DNA of 64,000 nt from NCBI RefSeq assembly GCF_039545455.1, contig NZ_CP154467.1, positions 124,001 to 188,000 of the forward strand, read 5' to 3'. This DNA comes from Brucella sp. BE17 (GTDB lineage Bacteria > Pseudomonadota > Alphaproteobacteria > Rhizobiales > Rhizobiaceae). A program made the translations under genes and the position numbers. How positions within the stretch are numbered: the first letter of the stretch is position 1; each line of letters opens with the position of its first letter. Shown in pieces: positions 28,948 to 38,308 of the stretch. The notes under the pieces are model-generated. The model was not told the DNA's origin. It made no database searches and was given only the letters and a program-made list of their open reading frames with translations.

Positions 28948-29425
28948 TTTTCCTCCTCAAGCTCAGGCCACCCATGAAAGGCGGTTCAGCTTTTCTGATT
29001 AAAGAGCTATCGGCTTATTACGTAAACGTCAATATATTGGGTGACGTTAGGCTGAGAGCATATGTAATCAGCGCGTAACGAATATCGCTAGATTTATTCT
29101 GAATGAACGAGGTCAAAGCGTGATCTGAACGAGCAAGCGGACGTTAAAAAGAGGCATAAAAGGCACAGCACAGCATGAATCGACCAAAAGGCGAACTATA
29201 AAAGCGTCAATAATCCGTAGTTGAATGCAACTTCAAATGGACCCGGCGAAAGTGTCCTGCTATGGGGCTTCAAATTTTGCCAGCGCACTTTGAAGGCGCG
29301 GCCGATGACTGAAAGAGCATGCTTCAAATAACGCAGTCAGAGCGACGTTCTGGTGACATCAGACAGTAGCGCGCTTTAACCTGGAAGCCCGGCCTATCAG
29401 CCGGCATGTCTGAAAGCCAAGTCCC
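28948..29425. other. Divergent intergenic region of the acyl-CoA dehydrogenase and cyclase genes
   Basis: A 478-base gap. The half near the dehydrogenase carries the candidate operator at 29018-29032. The rest (about 29090-29425) has no credible open frame, hairpin with U-tract or RNA gene that I can recognise. Confidence 0.5.
29018..29032 (-). promoter_or_regulatory. Candidate MerR/LiuR-type operator
   Basis: On the minus strand the site reads TTGACGTTTACGTAA. This resembles the TTTACGT...ACGTAAA palindrome described for LiuR-type MerR regulators of branched-chain and fatty acid degradation genes. TTGACG can double as the -35 box. No such regulator is encoded in this window. The match rests on memory of the motif. 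Confidence 0.35.
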
Positions 29426-30571
29426 ATGACGCTTGTTCCGTTTTTCCTGACGGCCAATCTCACGGTTGCCATTGTCTTCGTCCTGATCTTTACGCTGGTT
29501 TCCATGCAGGAGAAGGATTATCACGCGCCGCGCTCCTTTGCCATTGCGTCAGCCTGCGCGGCGTCTGCCGCCTTTTGCAGTTTATGGATCCCGGTTGCTT
29601 CCAACCCGCGTCTGCTTGTCCTGCTTTCTTTTGGCCTGATGTTGGCGGTCTTTCTGACGGTTGCCATCGGTTTGCAGCAGATTTATCGTCAGAAGATCGA
29701 CTGGGGCCTGTATGGCGGGTTCTTTTTGGCCGCACTCATCTGTAATATGCTGATTTACGAGTTGCCGCGTACATCTCTGGTACATCGCCTGCTCTATCAG
29801 TTGCCCTTATGCTTTGTTCATCTGTTGATTATTCGGGTGGTCGTGCGCTCCGGAGCCAAGCGGCTGACGGACAAGCTGCTTATCTTACTGGCCGCTTTAG
29901 GCTTCCTGCATTATTTCGCGCGGGCTTTTTTACTTGGCTGGCCCGGTTCGGGTGTGCGTCCCGGCGACCAGATCGATAATGTCAATCTTGTGATTTCGTT
30001 GGCAAGCGGCATTTTCATGCAGGTGACACGCGGACTGTTATTGCTGCTCATCACATTTTCCTACATGATCGGGGAGGTCAGCGAGCAGTCTGAAGTCGAT
30101 GAATTATCGCGGATTTACAATCGGCGCGGCTTTGATCGCCATGTTTCGCGTGTTCTGGCTCGAAAAGGCGACCGTATTCATTATTCGATCATTATGAGCG
30201 ATCTCGATTTTTTCAAGCGCATCAATGATACCTATGGCCATGATGTCGGAGATCGCGTCATTGCAGCATTTGGTACATTGCTGAAAAACCAGTGCCCCAG
30301 AGCGGCGATCTTAGCGCGCATGGGCGGCGAAGAGTTCGTCATCTTCATACCTGGCATGACACTGCAAGCTGCGCATGATCTGGCGCAGACGCTACGTCAG
30401 GCCCTGTCTGAGGTCGCTTTCAAGGATGTGGCGGAAGACTGGGCACTGACTGCGAGTTTCGGCGTAGCAGAACAGCTGGATCAGCAAAGCCTTTATGAGA
30501 CCATGCGCCGGGCCGACACTGCCCTTTATAGTGCCAAAAAATCCGGCCGCGACTGCGTCCATATGGCCTAA
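29426..30571 (+). CDS. Membrane-bound diguanylate cyclase (GGDEF)
   Basis: A 381-residue protein with about six membrane helices in residues 5-215 and a C-terminal GGDEF domain. The active-site loop is GGEEF at residues 300-304, so it is expected to be catalytically competent for c-di-GMP synthesis. The inhibitory RxxD site that should lie five residues before the loop is replaced by PRAA, so product inhibition is probably absent. The N-terminal membrane part has no sensor domain that I recognise. Monocistronic, followed by the convergent cold-shock gene. Confidence 0.9.
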   Translation: MTLVPFFLTANLTVAIVFVLIFTLVSMQEKDYHAPRSFAIASACAASAAFCSLWIPVASNPRLLVLLSFGLMLAVFLTVAIGLQQIYRQKIDWGLYGGFFLAALICNMLIYELPRTSLVHRLLYQLPLCFVHLLIIRVVVRSGAKRLTDKLLILLAALGFLHYFARAFLLGWPGSGVRPGDQIDNVNLVISLASGIFMQVTRGLLLLLITFSYMIGEVSEQSEVDELSRIYNRRGFDRHVSRVLARKGDRIHYSIIMSDLDFFKRINDTYGHDVGDRVIAAFGTLLKNQCPRAAILARMGGEEFVIFIPGMTLQAAHDLAQTLRQALSEVAFKDVAEDWALTASFGVAEQLDQQSLYETMRRADTALYSAKKSGRDCVHMA

Positions 30572-30642
30572 AGTGCACGATTACGTCCATGCGGTTTGAA
30601 ACCACGCGAACGCATGCATGAGTCGGCCACGCTTCTGAAATA

Positions 30643-30669
30643 GAAAAAGGCCGGGCAAAACCCGACCTT
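30643..30669 (-). terminator. Intrinsic terminator of the cold-shock gene
   Basis: On the minus strand AAGGTCGGG pairs with CCCGGCCTT (one G-U) around TTTTG, followed by TTTC. It lies about 70 bases after the cold-shock stop codon. Confidence 0.8.
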
Positions 30670-30737
30670 CATAGTGCCTAAACAGTCAGTGCCGGTACAT
30701 CCGTGGTCACGACTGGAGGCAAATTTTTGTGCGAGGC

Positions 30738-30947
30738 TTAGAGAGCCTGCAGGTTTTCAGCAGCGTTCTTGCCCGAACGACGGTCTGCAACCACTTCAAA
30801 GCTGACCTTCTGGCCTTCATTGAGGGTGGAGAGGCCCGAACGCTCGACAGCGGAAATGTGAACGAACACATCGGTGCCGCCATCATCAGGCTGAATGAAG
30901 CCGAAGCCTTTGGTAGAGTTGAAGAATTTTACTGTTCCGTTTGCCAT
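30738..30947 (-). CDS. Cold-shock protein (CspA family)
   Basis: A 69-residue OB-fold nucleic-acid chaperone. RNP1 is KGFGFIQ (residues 13-19) and RNP2 is VFVHIS (27-32). It binds single-stranded RNA or DNA and is expected to melt structure in mRNAs. It has a long leader of about 120 bases from the promoter at 31077-31105, typical of cold-shock genes whose leader refolds with temperature. The AAAGGAAT ribosome site is directly upstream. Confidence 0.95.
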   Translation of the reverse strand: MANGTVKFFNSTKGFGFIQPDDGGTDVFVHISAVERSGLSTLNEGQKVSFEVVADRRSGKNAAENLQAL

Positions 30948-31076
30948 ATTGAATTCCTTTCAATCGCACGGTTGGAAGTAAGACAGGCCAAAACCTATCG
31001 CCGAATTATACGAGTTTGAAAGAAATACCGGAGACGAAATCGCGCCGCAACATTCAGAACCAAAATCGATGATGAA

Positions 31077-31105
31077 TATGTAGCCAATATTTATGACCTT
31101 TACAA
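31077..31105 (-). promoter_or_regulatory. Predicted promoter of the cold-shock gene
   Basis: On the minus strand TTGTAA (31105-31100) and TACATA (31082-31077) are spaced by 17 bases. Transcription would begin near 31070, giving a leader of about 122 bases before the ATG at 30947. Confidence 0.55.
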
Positions 31106-31162
31106 GGCACTTTAAGATCATCTGCAAAAGTTCTTTCAATGCCCTGCAAATGCGCTCCAACC

Positions 31163-32440
31163 TTATGATTTTTCGCGCTCCACCGCACGCCAGCCGATGT
31201 CGGAGCGATAAAAGCCTTGCGGCCAGTCGATCTTTTTCACGGCATCATAGGCCTGGGTTTGCGCTTCTGCCACTGTCGATGCAATGGCTGTCACATTGAG
31301 GACACGTCCACCGTTGGCGATCAGGTCGCCGTCCTTTTCAGCCGTGCCGGCGTGAAACACTTTTACATCCACTTCGCCATCAAGCGCTTCGAGACCACGG
31401 ATGACGCTGCCCTTTTTCACATTGGCGGGATAGCCTTCTGCTGCCATCACCACGGTCAGCGCGGGCTGATCCTTCCACTCAAGTGACACCGCATCGAGCC
31501 TGCCATCAACGGCGGCATCGATAAGGTCAAGCAGATCGCTTTTGAGCCGCATCATCAGAACCTGACATTCCGGGTCGCCGAAACGGGTGTTGTATTCAAT
31601 GAGTTTCGGGCCATCCTTGCCGATCATGAGGCCCAGAAACAGCACACCGGAAAAAGGTGCGCCGATTTCCGCCATTCCACGCATGGTCGGCTCGATCAGT
31701 TCGCGCATGGTGCGCTCGACAATGTCCGGTGTCATGACCGGGGCAGGGGCATAGGCACCCATGCCGCCGGTATTGGGACCGGTGTCGCCATCGCCCACGC
31801 GCTTGTGGTCCTGTGCCGAGCCGAGCGGCAGGGCGGTCTTGCCGTCGCAGATGCAGAAGAAGCTCGCTTCCTCGCCTTCCAGAAATTCCTCGACGACCAC
31901 TTCCGCGCCTGCTGCGCCAAATGCGCCCTCAAAACAGGCGTCAACGGCGTCGAGCGCTTCGTCAAGCGTCATGGCAACGATCACGCCCTTGCCTGCGGCA
32001 AGTCCGTCGGCCTTCACAACGATGGGTGCGCCTTGCGCGCGGATATAGGCCTTGGCCTTGGGCGCATTGTTGAAACGGCCATAGGCGCCCGTCGGAATAT
32101 TAAACCGTGCGCAAAGATCCTTGGTGAAACCTTTTGAGCCTTCAAGCTGGGCCGCCGCTTTGGACGGCCCGAAGACGCGGATGCTCTGCGCACGAAGATC
32201 ATCGGCTAGGCCAGCCACCAGTGGCGCTTCGGGTCCGATGATCACGAGGTCGATGGCCTTGTCTTTCGTAAAAGCGATGACTGCAGCGTGATCGTTGACA
32301 TCGAGACTGACCAGTTCGGCATGGTCTGCGATGCCCGGATTGCCCGGCGCACAATAAAGTTTTGTCAATTTGGGAGAGGCTGCAATTTTCCATGCCAATG
32401 CGTGTTCGCGTCCGCCGGAACCGATCAACAGGACTTTCAT
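31163..32440 (-). CDS. purD: Phosphoribosylamine-glycine ligase
   Basis: A 425-residue ATP-grasp enzyme of purine synthesis that joins phosphoribosylamine and glycine. It starts [18 protein letters not shown], contains [16 protein letters not shown] and the ATP-grasp loop around [20 protein letters not shown], with [10 protein letters not shown] near residue 290 for metal binding. Length is normal. It is separate from purF, which closes the window and makes its substrate. Confidence 0.97.
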   Translation of the reverse strand: MKVLLIGSGGREHALAWKIAASPKLTKLYCAPGNPGIADHAELVSLDVNDHAAVIAFTKDKAIDLVIIGPEAPLVAGLADDLRAQSIRVFGPSKAAAQLEGSKGFTKDLCARFNIPTGAYGRFNNAPKAKAYIRAQGAPIVVKADGLAAGKGVIVAMTLDEALDAVDACFEGAFGAAGAEVVVEEFLEGEEASFFCICDGKTALPLGSAQDHKRVGDGDTGPNTGGMGAYAPAPVMTPDIVERTMRELIEPTMRGMAEIGAPFSGVLFLGLMIGKDGPKLIEYNTRFGDPECQVLMMRLKSDLLDLIDAAVDGRLDAVSLEWKDQPALTVVMAAEGYPANVKKGSVIRGLEALDGEVDVKVFHAGTAEKDGDLIANGGRVLNVTAIASTVAEAQTQAYDAVKKIDWPQGFYRSDIGWRAVEREKS

Positions 32441-32584
32441 GGCCTTGCTCCCTTTATGTGAGACAGATAAGTAAGTATTGACTGACTTCGGCTGTCTATT
32501 GCCCTAGGCGTTGCGGGGCAAGACCAAAGCGCCAGATTTGGTCGCGAAAATGCCGGAGCGACGATTTTTTGCCGATGACTTGGA

Positions 32585-33601
32585 ATGGACACACCCATGC
32601 CGCAGCCGAATACGACATCCACTATCCAGTCGCGCGATGCGCGCGGGCGGGTCAAGGACGCGCCATCCGGTCATTGGGTCTATCGTGTTCTGCCACCTTT
32701 CCTGTGGCCTTTTGCGCAGCTTGCGCGCTGGGATCGCCCCATCGGTTGGCAATTGCTGCTCTGGCCATGTCTTTGGTCGGCAGCACTCGTGGCGGGCGCT
32801 GGCGCAAAACCCGGCGACGACGTGTGGTCTGTGTTGCCGTCAATTACGCATATGGTTCTCTTCTTCATTGGTGCTGTCGCCATGCGCGGCGCTGGCTGTA
32901 CCTATAATGATCTTGCCGATCAGGATATCGACGACAAGGTGGATCGCACGCGGTCGCGCCCGCTGCCTTCCGGGCAGGTCACGCGCAAACAGGCAAAACT
33001 CTTCCTCGTCCTGCAGGCGCTGATCGGGCTTGGTGTGCTATTACAGTTCAACGCTTTTTCGATTTGGCTGGGCATTGCGTCATTGATCGTGGTGGCGATC
33101 TATCCGTTCATGAAGCGCATTACCAACTGGCCGCAACTGGTCCTGGGGCTTGCCTTCTCGTGGGGCGCGCTGATGGGCTGGGCGGCAGTTGAGGCTTCAC
33201 TCGATGTGGCCCCTGTGCTCCTGTATATCGGCGCGATCCTTTGGACCATCGGCTATGATACGATCTATGCGCATCAGGACAAGGAAGACGATGCGCTGGT
33301 TGGCGTACGCTCGACGGCGCGGCTGTTCGGCAGGCATACCAAAAAGGCGCTGATCGTCTGCTATGGGGGCATGATCGGCTTTTTCGCAGCCGCCTTTGCG
33401 GTGGCTGAAGTGCCAATGCCAGCGCTTGCCGGACTTTTGGCTGCGGGTGCGCATCTTTATCGGCAGATCAATGTCCTCGATATCGACAATCCAGAGCAAT
33501 GCCTAAAGTTGTTCAAATCCAACAATGTCGTCGGCTGGCTGATTTTTCTGGGGCTTGTTTCTGGTAGTCTCTGGGTCGTGGTGAAGCCGTTCATGGCATA
33601 A
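32585..33601 (+). CDS. ubiA: 4-hydroxybenzoate polyprenyltransferase
   Basis: A 338-residue integral membrane enzyme that attaches the polyprenyl chain to 4-hydroxybenzoate in ubiquinone synthesis. The first Asp-rich motif is NDLADQDIDDKVDRTRSRPL and the second is YDTIYAHQDKEDD, both binding magnesium-diphosphate. About eight hydrophobic helices are visible. The N-terminal 35 residues are hydrophilic. It uses the product of the polyprenyl synthase at 14.9 kb. Confidence 0.95.
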   Translation: MDTPMPQPNTTSTIQSRDARGRVKDAPSGHWVYRVLPPFLWPFAQLARWDRPIGWQLLLWPCLWSAALVAGAGAKPGDDVWSVLPSITHMVLFFIGAVAMRGAGCTYNDLADQDIDDKVDRTRSRPLPSGQVTRKQAKLFLVLQALIGLGVLLQFNAFSIWLGIASLIVVAIYPFMKRITNWPQLVLGLAFSWGALMGWAAVEASLDVAPVLLYIGAILWTIGYDTIYAHQDKEDDALVGVRSTARLFGRHTKKALIVCYGGMIGFFAAAFAVAEVPMPALAGLLAAGAHLYRQINVLDIDNPEQCLKLFKSNNVVGWLIFLGLVSGSLWVVVKPFMA

Positions 33602-33707
33602 GTTGGGCAAGCGAAAGAATGCGATCGCCATGTATAGGAATCTCGATGGACGTGCATGGCGTCTGGAAAACGTCCACCCATAGATCGTTTAGAACATTGC
33701 TAAGCGA

Positions 33708-34235
33708 TTAGGCAGCGTGTTCCTTTACAGCAATATCATAGGCAAAGACGTCGTTGAGGAAGGATTGATCTTTTATCCTGAACTGTGTGTTTCCTGCATG
33801 TCTAAAACCCTTTGCCAGATAAAACCTGATAGCGGGGCTGTTTTGTGAATTCGTGGTAAGCCAGACCGATTTTATACCCTGATCTGAACAATGCGCGATA
33901 CCGGCTTCCAGCAACTTTTTGCCGATCCCTTTTCCGTGATGTCGCGGCTGAACGTATAGCGTGCTGATTTCTGTTGTGGAACAGCCGCTTACGGGAGGAG
34001 CACTGTTTTGCGATATCCGAATAAAACCATCAATGCCTTCTTCATTGTCCGAGACGATGAAATGATCATCGGCACTGGCCAGATGCGCTTCAAACTTTGC
34101 TTTTGTAAACGTGGACAGAGCATAATCCGCAAAGAACGCATTGATCCCGCGGCGCAGATAGGTGCCGATCCACACTTCAATGGATAATGCCGCCAGACTG
34201 GCGGCATCGCAGGCGGCGGCTCTCCTTAAATGCAT
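33708..34235 (-). CDS. GNAT family N-acetyltransferase
   Basis: A 175-residue protein starting MHLRRAAACDAASLAALS. It has the GNAT acetyl-CoA loop QPRHHGKGIGKKLLEAG and a C-terminal VWLTTNSQNSPAIRFYLAKGFRHAGNTQF segment, as in RimI-like acetyltransferases. The substrate is unknown. Start 34235 is preferred because a GAGG lies 10 bases upstream; the longer frame overlaps pdxH. It ends 13 bases after pdxH in the same direction, suggesting co-transcription. Confidence 0.85.
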   Translation of the reverse strand: MHLRRAAACDAASLAALSIEVWIGTYLRRGINAFFADYALSTFTKAKFEAHLASADDHFIVSDNEEGIDGFIRISQNSAPPVSGCSTTEISTLYVQPRHHGKGIGKKLLEAGIAHCSDQGIKSVWLTTNSQNSPAIRFYLAKGFRHAGNTQFRIKDQSFLNDVFAYDIAVKEHAA

Positions 34236-34248
34236 GAATTTGCAAACC

Positions 34249-34860
34249 TCACGGATAAAGCCGGTCCTTGTTCCAGTCGCCTTCGGGCGTTTCGCGGGTG
34301 AACAGCACCCGGTCATGTAGGCGAAACGGGCGGTCGTGCCAGAATTCTATGGAGGTCGGGCGAATACGGAAGCCCGACCAGTGCGCAGGGCGCGGAATTT
34401 CACCGATGGCATATTTGGCGGTGTGTTCGGCAACGGCCTTTTCCAGCGCGAAGCGGCTTTCCAGCGGGCGCGACTGTTTCGAGGCCCATGCGCCGATGCG
34501 GCTTCCACGCGGGCGCGACGCGTAATAGGCGTCGGCTTCGGCATCGCTCACCTTTTCGACCGGGCCGCGCACACGCACCTGACGGCGCAGCGACTTCCAG
34601 TGAAAGCATAGGGCAGCTTTTTGCGCAGACAGGATTTCCTGTCCCTTTTTGCTTTCATAGTTGGTGTAGAAGACAAAACCCTGTTCGTCGAAATCTTTCA
34701 GAAGCACCATACGCACATTGGGTAGCCCGTCCGGATCGACCGTTGCCACAGCGACGGCATTGGGATCGTTGATTTCGCTTTTAGTGGCGTCATCAAGCCA
34801 TTGGCCGAAAAGCTGGAACGGATGGGCGGATTGCGTAAAATCGTCTGCGGAATTGGACAT
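34249..34860 (-). CDS. pdxH: Pyridoxamine 5'-phosphate oxidase
   Basis: A 203-residue FMN enzyme that oxidises pyridoxamine or pyridoxine 5'-phosphate to PLP. FMN-binding segments include [19 protein letters not shown] and [16 protein letters not shown], and the C-terminus WNKDRLYP matches the family signature. The N-terminus carries the FxxWLxD helix used in substrate binding. Normal length. Confidence 0.96.
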   Translation of the reverse strand: MSNSADDFTQSAHPFQLFGQWLDDATKSEINDPNAVAVATVDPDGLPNVRMVLLKDFDEQGFVFYTNYESKKGQEILSAQKAALCFHWKSLRRQVRVRGPVEKVSDAEADAYYASRPRGSRIGAWASKQSRPLESRFALEKAVAEHTAKYAIGEIPRPAHWSGFRIRPTSIEFWHDRPFRLHDRVLFTRETPEGDWNKDRLYP

Positions 34861-35097
34861 TTTCTTTATTTTCTATGGTGTTGCACGTGAAGGGCAGGGA
34901 CGGGTGAAGCTTGGTCCAAATTACAGTCATTGTCCACCACATGCGCCATGCGACGCCAAGAATTATAAACAATTGGATACTCGATCATAAACTGTTGTGC
35001 GGGAGTATGAATTTGTTTACCCTTTCAACTCATCGCTTGTTAACTCACTGCCGCCATAATTGCTGCATCCATAACGTGTATAAAAGAGGAAGTAGCG

Positions 35098-35568
35098 TTG
35101 GCCGTCGAAGTCGTCCGCCGTATCCGCCCGCTTGGAACAGCCAGCCGAAGTCTTGTTTTGGCGCGAAATACAGTCGCGGGCTTGGCTATGCTTTCGCTTT
35201 TCGGTTGTGCGATGGGTGGTGCAAGCATCGACAATGCCGTGCCTGATTCCTCTGCCGTCACCGGCTCGGTGCAAAAGACGCAGACGGCTGCCACCGATAC
35301 CGGCACGCTTTCCGACCAGTCGGCCATCAAGAGCGTCGTTTCAGCCCTTAATTTCACCGAATGGGGCAAGAAACCGGTGCCATGGGCAAATCCCGATACC
35401 GGAAGTCAGGGCGCGATCACGGCCATCGCCGAGCGCAAGCACAATGATCAGCTTTGTCGCGAATTTGAAACCTCCAGAGAGGCTTTTGACGGCGTGTCGA
35501 TCTATCGCGGAGAAACCTGCATGCAGAATGGCGGTCAGTGGACATTGACGTCCTTTGCGCCGATCTGA
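35098..35568 (+). CDS. RT0821/Lpp0805-family surface lipoprotein
   Basis: A 156-residue exported protein. A hydrophobic segment at residues 25-36 ends in LFGC with C37 as the probable lipidated cysteine. The lipobox has Phe at -2, which is unusual, so lipidation is likely but not certain. The domain after it (WGKKPVPWANPDTGSQGAI, ERKHNDQLCREFETSR) matches the RT0821/Lpp0805 surface protein family of alphaproteobacteria; the function is unknown. It starts with TTG at 35098 behind AAGAGGAAG. Confidence 0.75.
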   Translation: MAVEVVRRIRPLGTASRSLVLARNTVAGLAMLSLFGCAMGGASIDNAVPDSSAVTGSVQKTQTAATDTGTLSDQSAIKSVVSALNFTEWGKKPVPWANPDTGSQGAITAIAERKHNDQLCREFETSREAFDGVSIYRGETCMQNGGQWTLTSFAPI

Positions 35569-35683
35569 CAGGTTTTTGCAAAATAACGCCCTGTAACTCT
35601 GGAAGTTTTCGGCTTTGTTACGCATATTAAGCGCAACGAATCTTATATTTGGCATGACGCCATTTTCCTGAATGAGGCATTTG

Positions 35684-36631
35684 ATGCGCGATCCCTATAG
35701 TGTGTTGGGCGTCGCCAAAACGGCGAAGCCTGACGAGATTAAATCGGCCTTTCGCAAGCTGGCCAAGAAGTACCATCCCGACCAGAACAAGGACGACCCC
35801 AAGGCAAAGGAGCGCTTTGCGGAAATCAATCAGGCTTATGAAATTGTCGGTGACAAGGACAAACGCGGCCAGTTCGACCGCGGTGAAATCGATGCAGAAG
35901 GCAAGCCCGCGTTTCAAGGCTTCGGCGGCGGCGGGCAGGGTTTTGGCGGCGATCCGTTCGGCGGTTTTCGTCAGGGCGGCGGCAATAATCATTTTGAGTT
36001 CCGCACCGGTCCCGGAGGCGCACAAAGTGGCGCCCAGCAGGGTGGCTTCGGCGGTGCCGAAGACATTCTGAACGAGTTTTTTAGCGGTTCCTTTGGAGGA
36101 GCCAGAGGCGGGGCCAGACCACGCGGTCCGTCCAAGGGGTCTGATCTGGCTGCGTCCATCGACATCACGCTTGCACAGGCCGTGGGTGCGGAAAAGGTCG
36201 AGGCTATATTTCCCAATGGCAAGCGCCTGGCGATCAAACTACCCAAATATGTCGAGGACGGTCAGACTATCCGCCTCAAGGGACAGGGTGAACCACTCGT
36301 CGGTGGCACGCCTGGTGACGCGCTGGTGACAATTCGTTTCAAGGCACATCCGCGTCTTAAGGTGGAGGCGCGCGACGTGCATGTCGATCAGCCGGTCGAG
36401 CTTGCTGATGCGGTGCTGGGTGGCAAGACAGAAGTCGAAACGCCCGACGGGCGCATCGCGCTTAAAATTCCCGCCTGGTCGAGTTCGGACAAGGTTTTGC
36501 GCCTCAAGGGCAAAGGCCTGCCGCTCAAAGCGGGCGGTCGCGGCGATCTTTATGTGCATGTGCGCATCATGCTGCCCGAAGACGGTGATGCGGAACTGGA
36601 GACTTTTCTTCAAAAGCGCGCAGAAAACTGA
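35684..36631 (+). CDS. DnaJ-like co-chaperone (CbpA type)
   Basis: A 315-residue class B J-protein. The J domain is at residues 1-70 with the HPD motif at 31-33, then a Gly/Phe-rich stretch (about 80-145), and two C-terminal beta domains (DnaJ_C). The zinc-finger of DnaJ is absent, so it is CbpA-like and would stimulate an Hsp70. The ATG at 35684 is preferred to one at 35672 because GAGG at 35674 then becomes the ribosome site. It lies upstream of fabI with a terminator between them. Confidence 0.9.
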   Translation: MRDPYSVLGVAKTAKPDEIKSAFRKLAKKYHPDQNKDDPKAKERFAEINQAYEIVGDKDKRGQFDRGEIDAEGKPAFQGFGGGGQGFGGDPFGGFRQGGGNNHFEFRTGPGGAQSGAQQGGFGGAEDILNEFFSGSFGGARGGARPRGPSKGSDLAASIDITLAQAVGAEKVEAIFPNGKRLAIKLPKYVEDGQTIRLKGQGEPLVGGTPGDALVTIRFKAHPRLKVEARDVHVDQPVELADAVLGGKTEVETPDGRIALKIPAWSSSDKVLRLKGKGLPLKAGGRGDLYVHVRIMLPEDGDAELETFLQKRAEN

Positions 36632-36672
36632 AATTGATTCGCATTTCACGGCCATAAGCCAGCTAAAATCGG

Positions 36673-36724
36673 GCCGGGTGTTGTCAGATTACGGCAGTCG
36701 CACGACAATGCCCGGCTTTTTCAC
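36673..36724 (+). terminator. Intrinsic terminator after the DnaJ-like gene
   Basis: GCCGGGTGTTGTC pairs with GACAATGCCCGGC, allowing two G-U pairs, around a loop of about 20 bases, followed by TTTTTC. Confidence 0.8.
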
Positions 36725-36797
36725 CGCAATTGCTTGAAGGGAAAGCAAGCCTGTGCGATAGGGCATCGAGTTGATTATTTTTCAATGAGGACCCTTA

Positions 36798-37616
36798 ATG
36801 ACTGCACAGTCAGGTTTGTTGCAGGGCAAGCGTGGATTGATTCTAGGCGTGGCCAACAACCGCTCCATCGCCTGGGGCATTGCCAAGGCCGCCCGTCAAG
36901 CTGGCGCCGAACTCGCATTTACCTATCAGGGTGAAGCCTTGAAGAAGCGCGTCGAGCCGTTGGCCGAAGAGCTTGGAGCTTTCGTTGCCGGACATTGCGA
37001 TGTCGCTGATGGTGCCAGTATCGATGCCGTTTTTGAAGCGCTTGAGAAGAAGTGGGGCAAGCTCGATTTTGTCGTGCACGCCATTGGTTTTTCCGACAAG
37101 GATGAACTGACCGGCCGCTATGTCGACACGTCGGAAGCCAATTTCCAGAACACGATGCTAATTTCGGTCTATTCGCTGACGGCGATTTCACGCCGCGCGG
37201 AAAAACTGATGAATGATGGCGGCTCGATCCTGACGCTCACCTATTATGGTGCGGAAAAGGTCATGCCGAATTACAATGTCATGGGTGTTGCCAAGGCAGC
37301 GCTTGAGGCAAGTGTTAAGTATCTGGCCGTCGATCTTGGACCGCAGAATATCCGCGTCAATGCAATTTCCGCAGGCCCCATCAAGACGCTGGCAGCGTCC
37401 GGCATTGGCGATTTCCGCTATATTCTCAAATGGAACGAATATAACGCGCCGCTACGCCGCACCGTCACCATCGACGAAGTCGGCGATGTCGGGCTTTATT
37501 TCCTCTCCGATTTGTCGCGCTCGGTGACGGGCGAGGTCCACCACGCCGACAGTGGCTATCATGTGATCGGCATGAAGGCGGTGGATGCGCCGGATATTTC
37601 AGTCGTCAAGGACTGA
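36798..37616 (+). CDS. fabI: Enoyl-ACP reductase FabI (NADH)
   Basis: A 272-residue SDR-family enzyme that reduces enoyl-ACP in the last step of fatty-acid elongation and is a triclosan target in many bacteria. It has the nucleotide motif GVANNRSIAWGIAKAA and the catalytic pair Y159 and K166 in PNYNVMGVAKAALEA. The HADSGYHVIGM C-terminus is typical. The ribosome site is GAGGA before ATG 36798. Its terminator is at 37630-37660. Confidence 0.97.
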   Translation: MTAQSGLLQGKRGLILGVANNRSIAWGIAKAARQAGAELAFTYQGEALKKRVEPLAEELGAFVAGHCDVADGASIDAVFEALEKKWGKLDFVVHAIGFSDKDELTGRYVDTSEANFQNTMLISVYSLTAISRRAEKLMNDGGSILTLTYYGAEKVMPNYNVMGVAKAALEASVKYLAVDLGPQNIRVNAISAGPIKTLAASGIGDFRYILKWNEYNAPLRRTVTIDEVGDVGLYFLSDLSRSVTGEVHHADSGYHVIGMKAVDAPDISVVKD

Positions 37617-37629
37617 TAGAAGACTTTCG

Positions 37630-37660
37630 ATCCCGGACGGCCACGCCTTCCGGGATTTTT
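37630..37660 (+). terminator. Intrinsic terminator of fabI
   Basis: ATCCCGGA (37630-37637) pairs with TCCGGGAT (37649-37656), followed by TTTT. It lies 13 bases after the fabI stop codon. Confidence 0.85.
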
Positions 37661-37717
37661 CTTGTGCCAGCCCAAAACGGTACGGCTTTTGACTTAACAG
37701 CGACAGAGAGGTGAGCC

Positions 37718-38308
37718 TTGGCTCGGGAAATCATCTATTTTTCGCGGCATGGTGAAACGGACTGGAACGTTTCACAGCGCATTCAGGGGCAGCTCGATAT
37801 CGACATCAACGCCCATGGCCGTACCCAGGCCGACCGCAATGGCGATATGTTGAAAGAGCTGATCGGCGATGGCGCGGGTTTTGATTTTGTCGCAAGCCCG
37901 CTGCGCCGCACCCGCGAAACCATGGAGCGCATTCGCCTGCACATGGGGCTTGATCCTTATGATTTCCGCACCGATCCGCAATTGATGGAACTCAATTTCG
38001 GCGAATGGCAAGGCTTCATGATGGAAGACATTGCCAAACAGGGTGCAGAACTTGTGCAAGCGCGCCATAATGACAAGTGGAATTTTACACCGCCCGGTGC
38101 GGCTGCCGAAAGCTATATGAGCCTGTCTGAGCGCATCGGGCGCTGGGTGGAAGCGGTGGAGTGGCCGACGGTCTGTGTCACTCATGGCGGCTGCATCCGC
38201 ACATTGTTTTATCTTTATGGCGATATGGATGGCCATGAAGCGGCAAATCTCTCCATCCCGCAGGACAAGATTTTGAAATTTGAACACGGCAAGCTTGAAT
38301 GGGTGTGA
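37718..38308 (+). CDS. Histidine phosphatase family protein
   Basis: A 196-residue phosphoglycerate-mutase-like phosphatase. The phospho-accepting His is H11 in RHGETDWN, and the second active-site His lies in VCVTHGGCIRTLFY. The core EL(N)FGEWQG segment is also present. Substrate unknown. It begins with TTG at 37718 behind GAGGTGA. The PhzF gene begins inside its last codons, so the two are probably translationally coupled. Confidence 0.88.
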   Translation: MAREIIYFSRHGETDWNVSQRIQGQLDIDINAHGRTQADRNGDMLKELIGDGAGFDFVASPLRRTRETMERIRLHMGLDPYDFRTDPQLMELNFGEWQGFMMEDIAKQGAELVQARHNDKWNFTPPGAAAESYMSLSERIGRWVEAVEWPTVCVTHGGCIRTLFYLYGDMDGHEAANLSIPQDKILKFEHGKLEWV

